A DNA stretch of 64,000 nucleotides from Stanieria cyanosphaera PCC 7437 (lineage in GTDB: Bacteria > Cyanobacteriota > Cyanobacteriia > Cyanobacteriales > Xenococcaceae). Within the stretch, counting starts at the first letter, position 1; every line of letters starts with the position of its first letter. Both the position numbers and the translations under genes were made by a program. The DNA is taken from contig NC_019748.1 of the NCBI RefSeq assembly GCF_000317575.1, positions 4,608,501-4,672,500 on the forward strand, read 5' to 3'. The notes beneath the pieces are model-generated. The model saw only the letters and a program-made list of their open reading frames with translations. It had not been told where the DNA came from and did not search any database. This document shows positions 10,701 through 20,215 of the stretch, one piece after another.

Positions 10701-13700
10701 CAAGCCTCCAGTAATTAAATAAGAATCAGAATTAATTTTTAATGATTGTTTTGATAACTCTAATTCCTGTAATCTAGCTACATAAATCTGTTTATTTCTA
10801 ATTGCTAAATAATCTTCTTTTTCAGAATAATTAATTGCAGTAATTAAACTATCAATTTCCTCAGTTGAAAAATTATTACTTAAATCAACTAAACCACCCC
10901 AATACTCAGGATGTTCTGACGCGATCGCTTTTCCTAAACCCCAGAGACAACTTGAGATGATTGCCGATTGATTAATTGGTTCATTAATATTTTGACTACC
11001 TTTAGTTACCAACCAAATTGATGTAGTAATAGATTGCTTAAATAATTCTTGAACTAAGGATAAAATACTTTGGCAATGTTTTTGGTAGTGAGTAATAATT
11101 ACTCGATCAGTTAATTGTTCTTGATGATCAACTAAATCATCTAAATAAATTATTCCTGCTATTTGCTGATTTTGTCGAAAACAATCTACTATTTTTTCAA
11201 GAGATTCTTGTTCATTAACTAATAAACATTGTTGCTGTTTTGCTTGAAATTGTTGAGCAACTTTTGTTCCTAATTCCTGATTTTCTGTCCAAATAATCCA
11301 AGTTTTAGCAGTAATTGTTAAATCATTAATATTTAGCTGTTGCCAATTAATTTTATAGAAATCAATTTTATTATTTTGAATTGGTAATAATTTTCTAGCT
11401 GTATTAACTATATTATTTTGGTTTTTTCTTTCCAACCAGTAACTTTGACGTTGAAAAGGATAAGTAGGTAAAGCAACTTTTTGACGTGAATAATCTTGGT
11501 CAAATTCCTGCCAATTAATTTTTAATCCTTGACTATACAATTCAGCCAAATTGTGCAAAATTTGCTGCCAGTCCTGTTTTCTGGGACGCAAACTAGGCAA
11601 CCATAAACCTTGAGTTTTAGTTACACATTGTCGCCCCATTCCGAGTAAAATTGGTTTAGCCCCAACTTCTAACAAAATCTGAGATTTTTCTTGCTCTAAA
11701 GATTGCATTCCTTGAGCAAATTTTACTGGTTCAATGACATGATTAATCCAATATTGTGCCGTGGTTATTTCTTCTGTAATTATTTTTCCTGTAACGTTAG
11801 AAATAATCTGAATTTGAGGCAAAGAATAAGTTACTTTTTCAGCAACTTTAGCAAAATCAGCTAGAATTGGCTGCATCAAAGGAGAGTGAAAAGCATGAGA
11901 AACATTGAGCTTTTTAGAATTAATTCCTTGAGATTCCAACTTAGAAATAATCTGTTGTAAAGCTGTTTCTTCTCCAGAAATGACAATGTTTTGGGGACTA
12001 TTAATTGCAGCAATTGAAACTTGTTCTGAATAACCTTCAATTACCGATTGAACTATCGATTCATTAGCAAAAACAGCATACATTGCCCCTTGCTGAGGTA
12101 AAGCTTGCATTAACCTACCTCGTTCGGCAATTAGTTGCAAACCATCTTCTAAACTAAATATCCCTGCAATAACTGCTGCGACATATTCCCCAACACTATG
12201 CCCCATGACTAGATCAGGTTGAATACCCCACGACAACCATAATTGTGCTAAAGCATATTCGACTGCAAAAATAGCTGGTTGAGTATAAGCCGTTTTATGT
12301 AAATCTTGTAAGGATAATTCATCAATTATTTCTACATTGTTGGGATACAGAACCTCAATTAAAGATTTTTCTAAATAAGGTTGTAAAATTTGGTCACAAC
12401 GATCTAAAGCTTGACGAAAAGTTGGCTGAGTTTGATAAAGTTGATAACCCATACCAATATATTGCGAACCTTGCCCTGTAAATAGAAAAGCAATTTTAGT
12501 TCGGTTATTTTTATCAACTAAACTGTAATTTAATCGAGTTATTTTATTGTCTGTCTGAAAATTAATTAATTTGTTGATTAAATCATCCTTAGACTCAGTA
12601 ACAAGTGCCAAACGATGTTCAAAATGAGTTCTACCTGTATTAGCTGTATAACAAAAATCTGCTAAAGAAATATCAGAATTATTTTGTAAAAACTTGGCAT
12701 AGTTTCCTACTAATTCTTGCAAAGCTAGTTCATTTTTAGCAGAAATAGTGAATAGATGAAGGGGACGTTCAATCAATTCAGAATTTTGGGTTTGCTTGTC
12801 TGCCTCTTGTAAAATTACATGGGCATTAGTTCCCCCAAAACCAAATGAACTAACTCCTGCTAATCTGGGTTTGTCTTCTACTTGCCAAGGTTGTAAATCA
12901 TTAGGGATTTGAATCGGAGTCTGAGCGAGATTGATATGAGGATTTAATTGATTAAAGTGTAAATTAGCGGGAATAACTTGATTTTGTAGACAAAGAACAG
13001 TTTTAATCAAACCAGCAATCCCTGCTGCTGCCTCCAAATGCCCAATGTTAGTTTTAACTGAACCCAAATAGCAAGTTTGATTCTCTTTTCTGCCCTGCAT
13101 TAAAACATTTTTAAGAGAATTAACTTCGATAGGATCTCCTAACTTAGTGCCTGTACCATGTGCCTCAACATAACTAATATCTCCTGCCTGTACACCAGCA
13201 TTAATCAATGCTTGACGAATAACTGCTTGTTGTGCCAGTCCATTAGGGGCAGTTAAACCATTACTTTTACCATCTTGATTAATTGCCGATCCTTTAATAA
13301 CTGCTAAAATATTATCGCGATCGCGCCTTGCCTCTTCAAGACGTTTTAAAATAATTACACCACAACCTTCACCCCTGACATAACCATCAGCTTCGGCATC
13401 GAATGTCTTGCAACGTCCATCTCCTGCCATCATCCCTGCTAAAGAAAACGTTTCGGTTAATTCTGGAGATAACATCAAGTTTACCCCACCCGCGATCGCA
13501 ACTTGACATTCTCCCTGTTTTAAACTTTGACAGGCAAGATGAACCGCTACCAAAGAAGAAGAACAAGCGGTATCTAAGGTTAAAGAAGGACCTCGTAAAT
13601 CTAAACTATAGGAAAGACGATTAGCTGCAATACTATGGGCATTACCCGTCCCTGCATAGGCATCTATTTCAGTACCATAGTGTAACTGTAATTGAGAATA

Positions 13701-16106
13701 GTCACTACTACTAATCCCAATAAATATCCCTGTAGCACTGCCTGTTAATTGTTCGCTAGCAATGCCAGCATTTTCTAAGGCTTCCCAACTAACTTCTAAC
13801 AATAACCTTTGTTGGGGATCCATTCTTTGGGTTTCGCGGGGAGTAATGCCGAAAAATTGCGGATCGAATTGATCGACATTTTCAATAAATCCACCCCAAT
13901 CTTCTCCCTGCCAACGTCCTTTAACTTTAGAAATAGCATCCTTACCATCTCTCAATAATTGCCAAAATTCTTGCGGATTATTTGCCCCTGGAAAACGACA
14001 ACCCATCCCGACAATGGCAATGTCAGAATTAATTAACTTTTGATTGATATTTTCTACATCTATTTCCTCTTGCTCTTCTTGTACCAAATAACTAGCTAAA
14101 CTAATAATATTGGGATAATCGTAGATCACAGTTGGTGATAATTTAACTTCCAACCAATCTTCCAAATCCGCCGATAATCTAACAGCTTGAACTGAATCCA
14201 AGCCTAAAGTTGCAAAAGGTTCTTGTATATCTATTTCACTAACATCTACACCCAATCTCTGGGCAATATTTTCTACTAACCAATTTTGAATACTAATTTG
14301 TTTTTGACTGGCAACTGGTAATTGATATACCGATGAATGCATACGGGCGAACGGCTGTTCTCTCCTACCAGACTGCCACTCGCCGACAACTTGCAAACTA
14401 CCTTCTAAAAAACCAGCCTTACAAGCATGACGTTGAATCTTACCGCTTGATGTTTTCGGAATACTACCAGTTTTGAGTAAAACTATTGCATAGGGATTTA
14501 ATTCATGTTGTTCTGTAACTGCTTTACGGATGGCTTTAGTTACTGCTGTTACGTTTAACTTACGCAGATAACTCCGCTCAATTTCTTGGACAATAACTAA
14601 CTTTTCTTCTCCCTCAATTTCCACCGCAAAAGCAGCACTATTGCCAGCACGAACCGCAGGATGAGCGTTATCAACTGTTAGTTCAATGTCTTGAGGATAA
14701 TAATTACGTCCACGAATGATAATTAAATCTTTTAAACGACCGGTTACAAATAATTCCCCTGCTTGTAAAAAGCCTAAATCACCTGTTCGTAACCAAGGCT
14801 TTTCCCCTGTTGCTAAACTAGCTTGAAAAATTGTCTCCGTTAGTTCTCGATTCCGCCAATATCCCTGGGCTACACTTGCACTATTAACCCAGATTTCCCC
14901 AATTTCTCCTTCCGAACATTGAGTGAAGGTATCGGTATTAACTAAGATTAACTGTTGTTGTTGAATATTTTGACCACAACCGACTAAAGCGGTAGCCATT
15001 TCTGAATCAGTAGGCGCAACTGCTCGATTTTCTTCTATAGCTAATTTATCAAAACTTTTTAAAACTGGTTCAGCTTGTTTATTGCCTCCAGTGATTAATA
15101 AAGTAGATTCTGCCATCCCGTAACAGGGATAAAAAGCTGCTTGTTTAAAGCCACAAGAGCTAAAATATTTACTAAATTGCTCAATAGTTTCCGCCCGTAC
15201 TGGTTCAGCCCCAGAAAACGCTAATTCCCAGCAACTGAGATCAAGAGTGTCTCTTTGTTCGGGGGTAATCTGACTTACACAAAGATCATAAGCAAAATTA
15301 GGACCACCGCTAGTATTTGCCCGATATTTAGAAATAGCCTGTAGCCAACGATAGGGGCGTTGTAAAAAACTGACAGGTGCCATCATATACATCGAGACAC
15401 CGACATAAATAGGTTGCAGAATACAACCAATCAAACCCATGTCATGATAAGGCGGTAGCCAAGAAACCCCAATATGTTCGGGAGTATTTTGAAAACAACG
15501 ATTAATTGAGAGTGAGTTAGCAATAATATTGCTGTGGCTAACCATTACCCCTTTCGGGTTACCTGTCGAACCACTGGTGTATTGTAAAAAAGCCAGAGTA
15601 TCTTCTGTGAGGTTAGGTTTGCGCCAATTACTAGCCAGTTGAATCTCAATTGTATCAGTAGCAATAAATTGAATTTCCGTTTGGTTATTTTCTTGGAATT
15701 TAGTTTCGATTTTTTCTTGAAGTGCTTGAGTAGTCAAGGCAAAAGTCGCTTCAGCATCGGTAACAATTGCCAGTAAACGCTCAATCGAACGATTAGCACG
15801 AGGAGGATAAGCAGGTACAGCAATGACACCAGCATAAAGACAACCTAAAAAGGCACTGATAAATTCTAATCCTGGCTGATACAATAACAATGCTCTCTTA
15901 CCTTGAGCATGATTCTCTTGTAATCGAAATGCGATCGCACGAGCTTGTTGTTCTAATTGTTGATAAGTTAGGCTATCTAACTCCGTTTCTCCATCCTGCA
16001 AAAAGGTAAAAGCAGTTTGCTCGGGCTGCTTGGCTACTCGTTCTGCTAATACTTCGACAAAGGTATACTGCTTACTCAATCGACTCCTCTCTTTGATGCC
16101 ACCCAT
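7767..16106 (-). CDS. ols: olefin synthase, modular type I PKS (terminal alkene biosynthesis)
   Basis: 2,779 residues. Domains in order: fatty acyl-ACP ligase ~10-590 (TSGSTGNPKGV near 175); ACP1 with phosphopantetheine serine S638 (GLDSVQ); ketosynthase with C848 (DTACSSS) and HGTGT and KTNIGH histidines; acyltransferase with S1304 (GHSVGEY); ketoreductase near 1795 (ITGGLGALG); ACP2 with S2096 (GMDSLM); sulfotransferase from ~2185 (SSPRAGSTLL); thioesterase with S2590 (GHSLGS). This exact order is that of Synechococcus sp. PCC 7002 Ols and the CurM end module. A fatty acid is loaded by the ligase, extended by two carbons and reduced; the beta-hydroxyl is sulfated, then the thioesterase drives decarboxylation and sulfate loss to a terminal alkene. 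All catalytic residues I looked for are present. A ~20-residue Arg-rich insert at ~2280-2300 derives from a DNA repeat. The start is ATG at 16106. Confidence 0.95.
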   Translation of the reverse strand: MGGIKERSRLSKQYTFVEVLAERVAKQPEQTAFTFLQDGETELDSLTYQQLEQQARAIAFRLQENHAQGKRALLLYQPGLEFISAFLGCLYAGVIAVPAYPPRANRSIERLLAIVTDAEATFALTTQALQEKIETKFQENNQTEIQFIATDTIEIQLASNWRKPNLTEDTLAFLQYTSGSTGNPKGVMVSHSNIIANSLSINRCFQNTPEHIGVSWLPPYHDMGLIGCILQPIYVGVSMYMMAPVSFLQRPYRWLQAISKYRANTSGGPNFAYDLCVSQITPEQRDTLDLSCWELAFSGAEPVRAETIEQFSKYFSSCGFKQAAFYPCYGMAESTLLITGGNKQAEPVLKSFDKLAIEENRAVAPTDSEMATALVGCGQNIQQQQLILVNTDTFTQCSEGEIGEIWVNSASVAQGYWRNRELTETIFQASLATGEKPWLRTGDLGFLQAGELFVTGRLKDLIIIRGRNYYPQDIELTVDNAHPAVRAGNSAAFAVEIEGEEKLVIVQEIERSYLRKLNVTAVTKAIRKAVTEQHELNPYAIVLLKTGSIPKTSSGKIQRHACKAGFLEGSLQVVGEWQSGRREQPFARMHSSVYQLPVASQKQISIQNWLVENIAQRLGVDVSEIDIQEPFATLGLDSVQAVRLSADLEDWLEVKLSPTVIYDYPNIISLASYLVQEEQEEIDVENINQKLINSDIAIVGMGCRFPGANNPQEFWQLLRDGKDAISKVKGRWQGEDWGGFIENVDQFDPQFFGITPRETQRMDPQQRLLLEVSWEALENAGIASEQLTGSATGIFIGISSSDYSQLQLHYGTEIDAYAGTGNAHSIAANRLSYSLDLRGPSLTLDTACSSSLVAVHLACQSLKQGECQVAIAGGVNLMLSPELTETFSLAGMMAGDGRCKTFDAEADGYVRGEGCGVIILKRLEEARRDRDNILAVIKGSAINQDGKSNGLTAPNGLAQQAVIRQALINAGVQAGDISYVEAHGTGTKLGDPIEVNSLKNVLMQGRKENQTCYLGSVKTNIGHLEAAAGIAGLIKTVLCLQNQVIPANLHFNQLNPHINLAQTPIQIPNDLQPWQVEDKPRLAGVSSFGFGGTNAHVILQEADKQTQNSELIERPLHLFTISAKNELALQELVGNYAKFLQNNSDISLADFCYTANTGRTHFEHRLALVTESKDDLINKLINFQTDNKITRLNYSLVDKNNRTKIAFLFTGQGSQYIGMGYQLYQTQPTFRQALDRCDQILQPYLEKSLIEVLYPNNVEIIDELSLQDLHKTAYTQPAIFAVEYALAQLWLSWGIQPDLVMGHSVGEYVAAVIAGIFSLEDGLQLIAERGRLMQALPQQGAMYAVFANESIVQSVIEGYSEQVSIAAINSPQNIVISGEETALQQIISKLESQGINSKKLNVSHAFHSPLMQPILADFAKVAEKVTYSLPQIQIISNVTGKIITEEITTAQYWINHVIEPVKFAQGMQSLEQEKSQILLEVGAKPILLGMGRQCVTKTQGLWLPSLRPRKQDWQQILHNLAELYSQGLKINWQEFDQDYSRQKVALPTYPFQRQSYWLERKNQNNIVNTARKLLPIQNNKIDFYKINWQQLNINDLTITAKTWIIWTENQELGTKVAQQFQAKQQQCLLVNEQESLEKIVDCFRQNQQIAGIIYLDDLVDHQEQLTDRVIITHYQKHCQSILSLVQELFKQSITTSIWLVTKGSQNINEPINQSAIISSCLWGLGKAIASEHPEYWGGLVDLSNNFSTEEIDSLITAINYSEKEDYLAIRNKQIYVARLQELELSKQSLKINSDSYLITGGLGALGLKLAQWLGDKGAKNLILVGRNKPSLAAQEIINKLETKGTKVQVIQADITNLEAVNQIIAQYPSLKGIIHAAGVLNDGLLQNQTWERFEQVITPKTIGAWNLHQATQHLDLDFFVLFSSVASLIGSPGQGNYAVANASLDAIALVRQAQGLPALSINWGPWANSGMAAAKGFNRQGLHLIEPQSGLAVLEQLLSSKINHAQIGVLSVDWQELSQQFPPLKQSNFFAELISLEETAASSAKVQVFDDLLAIEPEKRTEYLTNYLQGAIAKILQVDPNQLATTDSLLDLGMDSLMLMEAINQLKGDLQLMLYPREFYERPRIDHLAGYLAAEFTKTHDKSVGANRGSLLHNHHSVSDLLNQNKKSNHTKKSVSLQPPLSSPIAFILSSPRAGSTLLRVMLAGHPQLCSPPELHLLPFDTMSEREQELGISQLGEGLKRAFMSLKGIDAQASQELVANLIKENLSVRDVYQLLQQLAGDRDRRERTSRSAPRQGRDRILVDKSPTYANNQETLAKAEALFTNAKYIHLVRHPYAMIESFARMRMDKLIGAGDSNPYHVAESIWSNSNQNILDLKTRIGSDRYFLVHYEELVAQPEKVMREVCDFLAIPFDPGVLNPYQGERMTDGVNNAGMSVGDPNFLNHKQIDANLANAWREIRLPIVLDTLTQTIARQLNYELLEEEINSTAHQEMREISINVRGLRICLCSWGPEEGPLVVCLHGILEQGAAWSEVAIRLAQKGYRVIAPDLRGHGRSDHVGKGGSYNLLDFLADIDAIVENLADRAFTLVGHSLGSVVAAIFASIRPQQINNLVLVETILPSEVAEEQTAEQLATHLDYLASPPEHPVFPNVEAAAERLRQGTPAISKALAMLLAERITEPCEGGVRWRWAALLRTRAGVGYNGIERSRYLGLLKRIKAPITLVYGDKSNFNRQEDLSAQQIAMPDAEKVVIPGGHNLPLEAPSALAKIISSAVALTNKLIP
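9210..9268. repeat. GC-rich palindromic repeat inserted in frame in ols
   Basis: The segment starts GCGATCTCGCCCTTGGCGAG and ends in the HIP1 octamer GCGATCGC. Its core GGCGCGGAGCG (9229-9239) and flank also occur at 25750-25784, and in reverse at 47385-47395. It encodes Arg-rich residues ~2280-2300 of the olefin synthase, between AGDR and GRDRILVDKSP of the sulfotransferase. Inner arms GAGCGA and TCGCTC can pair. Confidence 0.65.
9656..9671. repeat. 16 bp perfect palindrome in the ACP2-sulfotransferase linker of ols
   Basis: GCGAACCGCGGTTCGC reads the same on both strands and is followed by CCCTAC. It belongs to the GTAGGGGCGA...TCGCCCCTAC style of dispersed cyanobacterial palindromes; a related copy lies at 19821-19848. 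It sits in a disordered linker, where an in-frame insertion would be tolerated. Confidence 0.5.
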
Positions 16107-16267
16107 ACAGCTAGATATCCTTAACTAGCTTATCTAAAAGCGAGATAATTTGTTATTCTTGCTTTGAAAATAAAAATTCTTTGACAAAGAATAACCGATC
16201 AAAATAGAAAAATATAGTAGGAAATTTTATAAGCTCGAAGCAAAAAAAAATTCTACCAAAGAGAGAT

Positions 16268-16744
16268 TTATCTTTTACTTTTTTGAGTAGGGGTAGTGGG
16301 CTTAAAACTAGCAATCAGCAACAAGACAATTCCAACATTGATAAAAACATCAGCTAAATTAAACACAGGAAATTGAATTAAGCGTACATCTAAAAAATCT
16401 ACTACATAACCGAAAATAAAGCGATCAATTCCATTACCCAATGCCCCAGCCAAAATACACCCATAACCTAGTTGTTCTAATAAGGGTAGTTTAGGACCGC
16501 GCCAAGCTAGAATCATTAACCCAATACTAACGGCTAAAGATAACCAGCGTAACCATCCTACTCCACCACGAAACACACTAAAAGCAGCCCCCGTGTTGAT
16601 GACATAAGTAAAATGAAAGACTCCTTGCCATAAAGGTAGAGTATTCCCTACTTCGGTAAAGCTTTGTACTACTAAATATTTGGATAACTGGTCTACAATT
16701 AAACCAACAATGGCTACTAACCAAAAGGCACTGTTTTTTTTCAT
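16268..16744 (-). CDS. lspA: lipoprotein signal peptidase (signal peptidase II)
   Basis: 158 residues with four hydrophobic segments, the normal length for the family. The two catalytic aspartates are visible: D107 in GNGIDR and D132 in FNLADV. The enzyme cleaves prolipoprotein signal peptides ahead of the lipid-modified cysteine in the plasma membrane. It is monocistronic here, with 161 bp to the ols start on the left and divergent from typA on the right. ATG at 16744 is followed directly by a Lys-Lys N-terminus, which fits the family. Confidence 0.96.
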   Translation of the reverse strand: MKKNSAFWLVAIVGLIVDQLSKYLVVQSFTEVGNTLPLWQGVFHFTYVINTGAAFSVFRGGVGWLRWLSLAVSIGLMILAWRGPKLPLLEQLGYGCILAGALGNGIDRFIFGYVVDFLDVRLIQFPVFNLADVFINVGIVLLLIASFKPTTPTQKSKR

Positions 16745-16895
16745 CGGTGATTTTTTTCTGTGTCAATGTGATTATCTCAATTTTTCTTGGTTATTAAAGA
16801 CCAATGACTAGCAAACAAGGTTACTAACCTGAGTTATAATTATTAAGAAATTTTGCGCCAACGATACAAACTATTTCAGTTCATATACCAATCCT

Positions 16896-18692
16896 ATGTC
16901 TCTTCTTCCAATTCGCAACGTTGCTATTATTGCCCACGTCGATCACGGCAAAACTACTTTAGTTGATGCGCTTTTAAAACAATCGGGTATTTTTCGAGAA
17001 GGAGAAGACATCCCAGATTGCGTAATGGATTCTAATGACCTCGAACGAGAACGAGGTATTACCATTTTGTCCAAAAATACTGCGGTTCGCTACAAAGATA
17101 CTCTGATTAATATCGTTGATACTCCTGGACACGCTGATTTTGGTGGTGAAGTCGAACGGGTTTTGGGTATGGTTGACGGTTGTATCCTGATTGTCGATGC
17201 TAACGAAGGACCAATGCCTCAAACTAGATTTGTCCTCAAAAAAGCTTTAGAAAAAGGGCTACGTCCGATTGTAGTAGTTAACAAAATCGATCGCCCTAAT
17301 GCCAATCCTGATACTGCTGTAGATAAAGTTTTCGATCTGTTTGTCGAACTCGGTGCCGATGACGATCAATGTGATTTTACTACTCTTTATGCTTCTGGTA
17401 TCCAAGGTTATGCTAAAGAATCTTTGGATGAGGAAGGGGTAGATATGCAACCGTTGTTTGAAGCAATTATTCATCATGTTCCCCCACCAGTAGGCGATCC
17501 TAACAAACCCCTACAATTACAGGTAACGACCTTAGATTACTCTGATTATCTAGGTCGGATTGTGATCGGTAGAATTCATAACGGTACGATTAAAGCAGGA
17601 CAACAAGCAGCTTTAGTTAAAGAAAATGGCGAGATAGTCAAAGCTAAACTGACCAAATTAATGGGATTTGAAGGATTATCTCGGGTTGAGCTTCAAGAAG
17701 CTAGCGCAGGTAATATTATCGCCGTATCTGGTTTTGCTGATGCCAATATTGGTGAGACAATCACTTCTCCAGACGATCCTCAAGCGTTACCTTTGATTAA
17801 AGTAGACGAACCTACTTTACAGATGACTTTTTCTGTCAATGACTCTCCCTTTGCGGGTTTAGAAGGCAACTTTGTTACTTCCAGACAATTACGCGATCGC
17901 TTGTATCGAGAATTGGAAACTAATGTCGCTTTACGCATTGAGGAAACTGATTCGGCAGAAAAATTCTTAGTTTCGGGAAGAGGTGAACTACATTTAGGCA
18001 TCTTAATCGAAACCATGCGAAGAGAAGGCTATGAGTTCCAAGTTTCTCAGCCTCAAGTAATTTATCGCGAAATTAATGGTCAACCCTGTGAACCTTTTGA
18101 ATATTTAGTTTTAGATGTTCCTGAAGAAGCAGTTGGTAGTTGTATAGAACGTCTGGGACAAAGAAAAGGAGAAATGCAGGATATGCAAACGGGAGTTAAC
18201 GGACGGACTCAGTTAGAATTTGTCATTCCTGCACGAGGTTTGATCGGTTTCCGTGGTGAATTTATTCGTCTCAGTCGCGGTGAAGGAATTATGAATCATA
18301 GTTTCCTGGAATATCGTCCGCTATCAGGAGAATTGGAAACTCGTTACAACGGTGTAATGGTTGCTTTTGAAGAAGGTGTTGCTACCTTCTATGCCCTCAA
18401 AAATGCTGAAGATCGAGGTGTCTTCTTTATTACGCCAGGTACTAAAGTTTACAAAGGCATGATTGTTGGCGAACACAACCGTCCTCAAGATTTGGATTTA
18501 AATGTCTGTAAAACCAAACAATTAACTAACCATCGTTCGGCAACAGGCGATGAATTGGTACAATTACAAACTCCTGTAGATATGAGTTTAGAACGAGCAT
18601 TAGAATATATTGGGTCAGATGAATTGGTAGAAGTAACTCCCCAATCAATTCGTCTTCGCAAGATCAAAGCTAAAAAATTAGCTCAACGTTAA
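16896..18692 (+). CDS. typA: translational GTPase TypA/BipA
   Basis: 598 residues, full length. The P-loop is [10 protein letters not shown] near residue 11-20, followed by the RERGITI switch, [14 protein letters not shown] and NKIDRP. The C-terminal BipA-specific region includes [16 protein letters not shown]. It is a ribosome-associated GTPase used in assembly and stress or cold adaptation. A perfect palindrome with GGGTAATTCATGAATTACCC lies just after the stop (18700-18721) and may help end transcription. Confidence 0.97.
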   Translation: MSLLPIRNVAIIAHVDHGKTTLVDALLKQSGIFREGEDIPDCVMDSNDLERERGITILSKNTAVRYKDTLINIVDTPGHADFGGEVERVLGMVDGCILIVDANEGPMPQTRFVLKKALEKGLRPIVVVNKIDRPNANPDTAVDKVFDLFVELGADDDQCDFTTLYASGIQGYAKESLDEEGVDMQPLFEAIIHHVPPPVGDPNKPLQLQVTTLDYSDYLGRIVIGRIHNGTIKAGQQAALVKENGEIVKAKLTKLMGFEGLSRVELQEASAGNIIAVSGFADANIGETITSPDDPQALPLIKVDEPTLQMTFSVNDSPFAGLEGNFVTSRQLRDRLYRELETNVALRIEETDSAEKFLVSGRGELHLGILIETMRREGYEFQVSQPQVIYREINGQPCEPFEYLVLDVPEEAVGSCIERLGQRKGEMQDMQTGVNGRTQLEFVIPARGLIGFRGEFIRLSRGEGIMNHSFLEYRPLSGELETRYNGVMVAFEEGVATFYALKNAEDRGVFFITPGTKVYKGMIVGEHNRPQDLDLNVCKTKQLTNHRSATGDELVQLQTPVDMSLERALEYIGSDELVEVTPQSIRLRKIKAKKLAQR

Positions 18693-18699
18693 TAACCTA

Positions 18700-18721
18700 G
18701 GGGTAATTCATGAATTACCCC
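18700..18721. repeat. perfect palindrome after typA
   Basis: GGGTAATTCATGAATTACCC plus one more G and C on each side gives a 22 bp perfect inverted repeat, 8 bp after the typA stop. It lacks a T-run, so it could be a dispersed palindrome or an mRNA 3-prime-end hairpin. AATTCATGAATT also appears at 7641-7655. Confidence 0.55.
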
Positions 18722-18805
18722 GACTATAGTGCTGATTCCCGTACCTTGCTCAATTCCAAATCTTTTTAAACTAGATTTAAGAGTAAATTTTGCATTTAAT
18801 CAATT

Positions 18806-19462
18806 ATGACAGAGAATAACCTAGCCCGCGATCGCTTTCGTGCAGCTTATGAAAATCGCTATACTTGGGACGAGCAATTTCCAGGTTACACAACTGATTT
18901 AGAACTCAAACAAAGCGAGGAAGTCTATACAGCAAATATTCGTGTCAATAGCGATTTGTCTGTAGAAGTTACAGGAATTGAAGACGAACAAGTTAAAGAA
19001 AGCGTTTATAACCAAATGCGGGATATTATTACTCACCGCAAACGCAACTCTTTTGAACAGGCACACGGTAAAAGCACTTTTTCTCTCGGTGAAGAAGATG
19101 CTACTGGTGCCGTAGAAATTTTGGTTAAAGGCGATGCTATGGGTTCTAATTATAAAATCCGTGGTACAGAAATTTGTCAAGTCAGCCGGGTGATGGGACC
19201 AATTGCTTTTGTGATCAATACTAATGAAAGTCTCGACACGGGCAATGGTTACGTTTCCACTGGTTATAATGCGATCTTCCGTGATTCTAAAACAAATGAA
19301 TTAAAAGGCAAACGAGAATTTAAAGAAAGCTACGAAAAATTTGGTAATTACTACCTTCCTACGGAACAAATCATCGAATCGATTGATAAAGAAGGTGAAA
19401 AAATAACCACAGAGTTCATATTTAGTAATATCAAATTACTCGAACCTGCAACCGTCGTTTAA
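18806..19462 (+). CDS. DUF3386 family protein
   Basis: 218 residues, soluble, no signal peptide. It opens with ARDRFRAAYENRYTWDEQFPGY, which I recognise as the N-terminal signature of the cyanobacterial DUF3386 family; family size is similar. It has no obvious catalytic motif and its function is not known. It stands alone, 113 bp after typA and 115 bp before nfu, all on the same strand, so co-transcription is possible but not shown. ATG at 18806 is the start that preserves the conserved N-terminus. Confidence 0.75.
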   Translation: MTENNLARDRFRAAYENRYTWDEQFPGYTTDLELKQSEEVYTANIRVNSDLSVEVTGIEDEQVKESVYNQMRDIITHRKRNSFEQAHGKSTFSLGEEDATGAVEILVKGDAMGSNYKIRGTEICQVSRVMGPIAFVINTNESLDTGNGYVSTGYNAIFRDSKTNELKGKREFKESYEKFGNYYLPTEQIIESIDKEGEKITTEFIFSNIKLLEPATVV

Positions 19463-19577
19463 TCGCGATCGCTATCTGGTTAATTTAGGTAATATAGATA
19501 ACTTTGAAATTCTTTAACCTGTAAAGGTTAGGATCGAAATAACTGGATTAGTAAAACCTTAAAAAGGATAATCGATA

Positions 19578-19814
19578 ATGTCATTAGCACTAACTGAACA
19601 AAACGTAGAAGAAGTTCTCGACGAAATGCGCCCTTATTTAATGGCTGATGGTGGTAACGTCGAGTTAGTCGAAATTGAAGGTCCAATTGTTAAACTAAGA
19701 TTGCAAGGTGCTTGTGGTTCTTGCCCCAGTTCGACGATGACTTTAAAAATGGGAATTGAACGCCGTTTAAGAGAAAAAATCCCCGAAATTGCCGAAGTAG
19801 AACAAGCATTATAA
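19578..19814 (+). CDS. nfu: NifU-like Fe-S scaffold protein (CnfU type)
   Basis: 78 residues comprising only the NifU C-terminal domain. The cluster-binding CxxC is C46-C49 in GACGSCPSS, and the domain opens with the typical [22 protein letters not shown]. Such proteins assemble a transient cluster between two subunits and hand it to apoproteins, notably photosystem I components in cyanobacteria. An AAAAGGA ribosome binding site lies upstream of ATG 19578. A palindromic repeat follows immediately. Confidence 0.94.
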   Translation: MSLALTEQNVEEVLDEMRPYLMADGGNVELVEIEGPIVKLRLQGACGSCPSSTMTLKMGIERRLREKIPEIAEVEQAL

Positions 19815-19820
19815 TTTTTC

Positions 19821-19848
19821 GTAGGGGCGGTTCATAAACTGCCCTTAC
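19821..19848. repeat. imperfect palindrome after nfu
   Basis: GTAGGGGCGGTT and AACTGCCCTTAC arms face each other across CATA, starting 7 bp after the nfu stop. The sequence belongs to the GTAGGGGCG...CGCCCCTAC dispersed palindrome class also seen inside ols at 9656. Confidence 0.5.
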
Positions 19849-19954
19849 ATTTAAGCAACTTTTCTCCTCGAACTTTGAGTAAGTATCAGGTTTATAGTTA
19901 TTTCAATTTTAAAAATAAAAACAAGATTTGGTCGAAGGTTGAGGCAAATAATAA

Positions 19955-20215
19955 TTAAGGATTTGGAAAGAAAAATACCCTTGCCCCAGCAATCAAAATA
20001 CCTAAAACAGCAGTTGCTAAGATGACAATTAATGACCAAATCTGACCACGCTGAGAGCCTTCCATTATTGTTAATTTGGTTTCTACTACTACTAATCTTT
20101 TGTCAACTGAATTAAGCTGGTCTTTTAAGTCGTCTAATTTTTGGTCAAGTTTATCAATTTTGTTGTCAATTTTCTCTAGTACTTTGACTAGATCGGTTTC
20201 TAGGTTGAATGCCAT
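19955..20215 (-). CDS. small coiled-coil protein with C-terminal membrane anchor
   Basis: 86 residues. Residues ~5-50 are a heptad-rich coiled coil (VLEKIDNKIDKLDQKLDDL), followed by one hydrophobic segment at ~60-80 (IWSLIVILATAVLGILIAGA) and a very short tail. The layout resembles XhlA-type or tail-anchored coiled-coil proteins. It faces nfu in convergent orientation and is preceded by a 470 bp spacer. The Asp/Lys-rich composition and plausible ATG support a real gene, but I do not recognise a function. Confidence 0.65.
   Translation of the reverse strand: MAFNLETDLVKVLEKIDNKIDKLDQKLDDLKDQLNSVDKRLVVVETKLTIMEGSQRGQIWSLIVILATAVLGILIAGARVFFFPNP

Noticed and set aside
7767-16106. Antibiotic-type PKS/NRPS cluster
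   Set aside because: The single-gene FAAL-to-thioesterase order with sulfotransferase is the olefin synthase; no other biosynthetic genes surround it.
18899-19180. 93-codon minus-strand open frame
   Set aside because: Antisense to the DUF3386 gene; Phe/Ser/Asn-rich translation is typical of a shadow frame.
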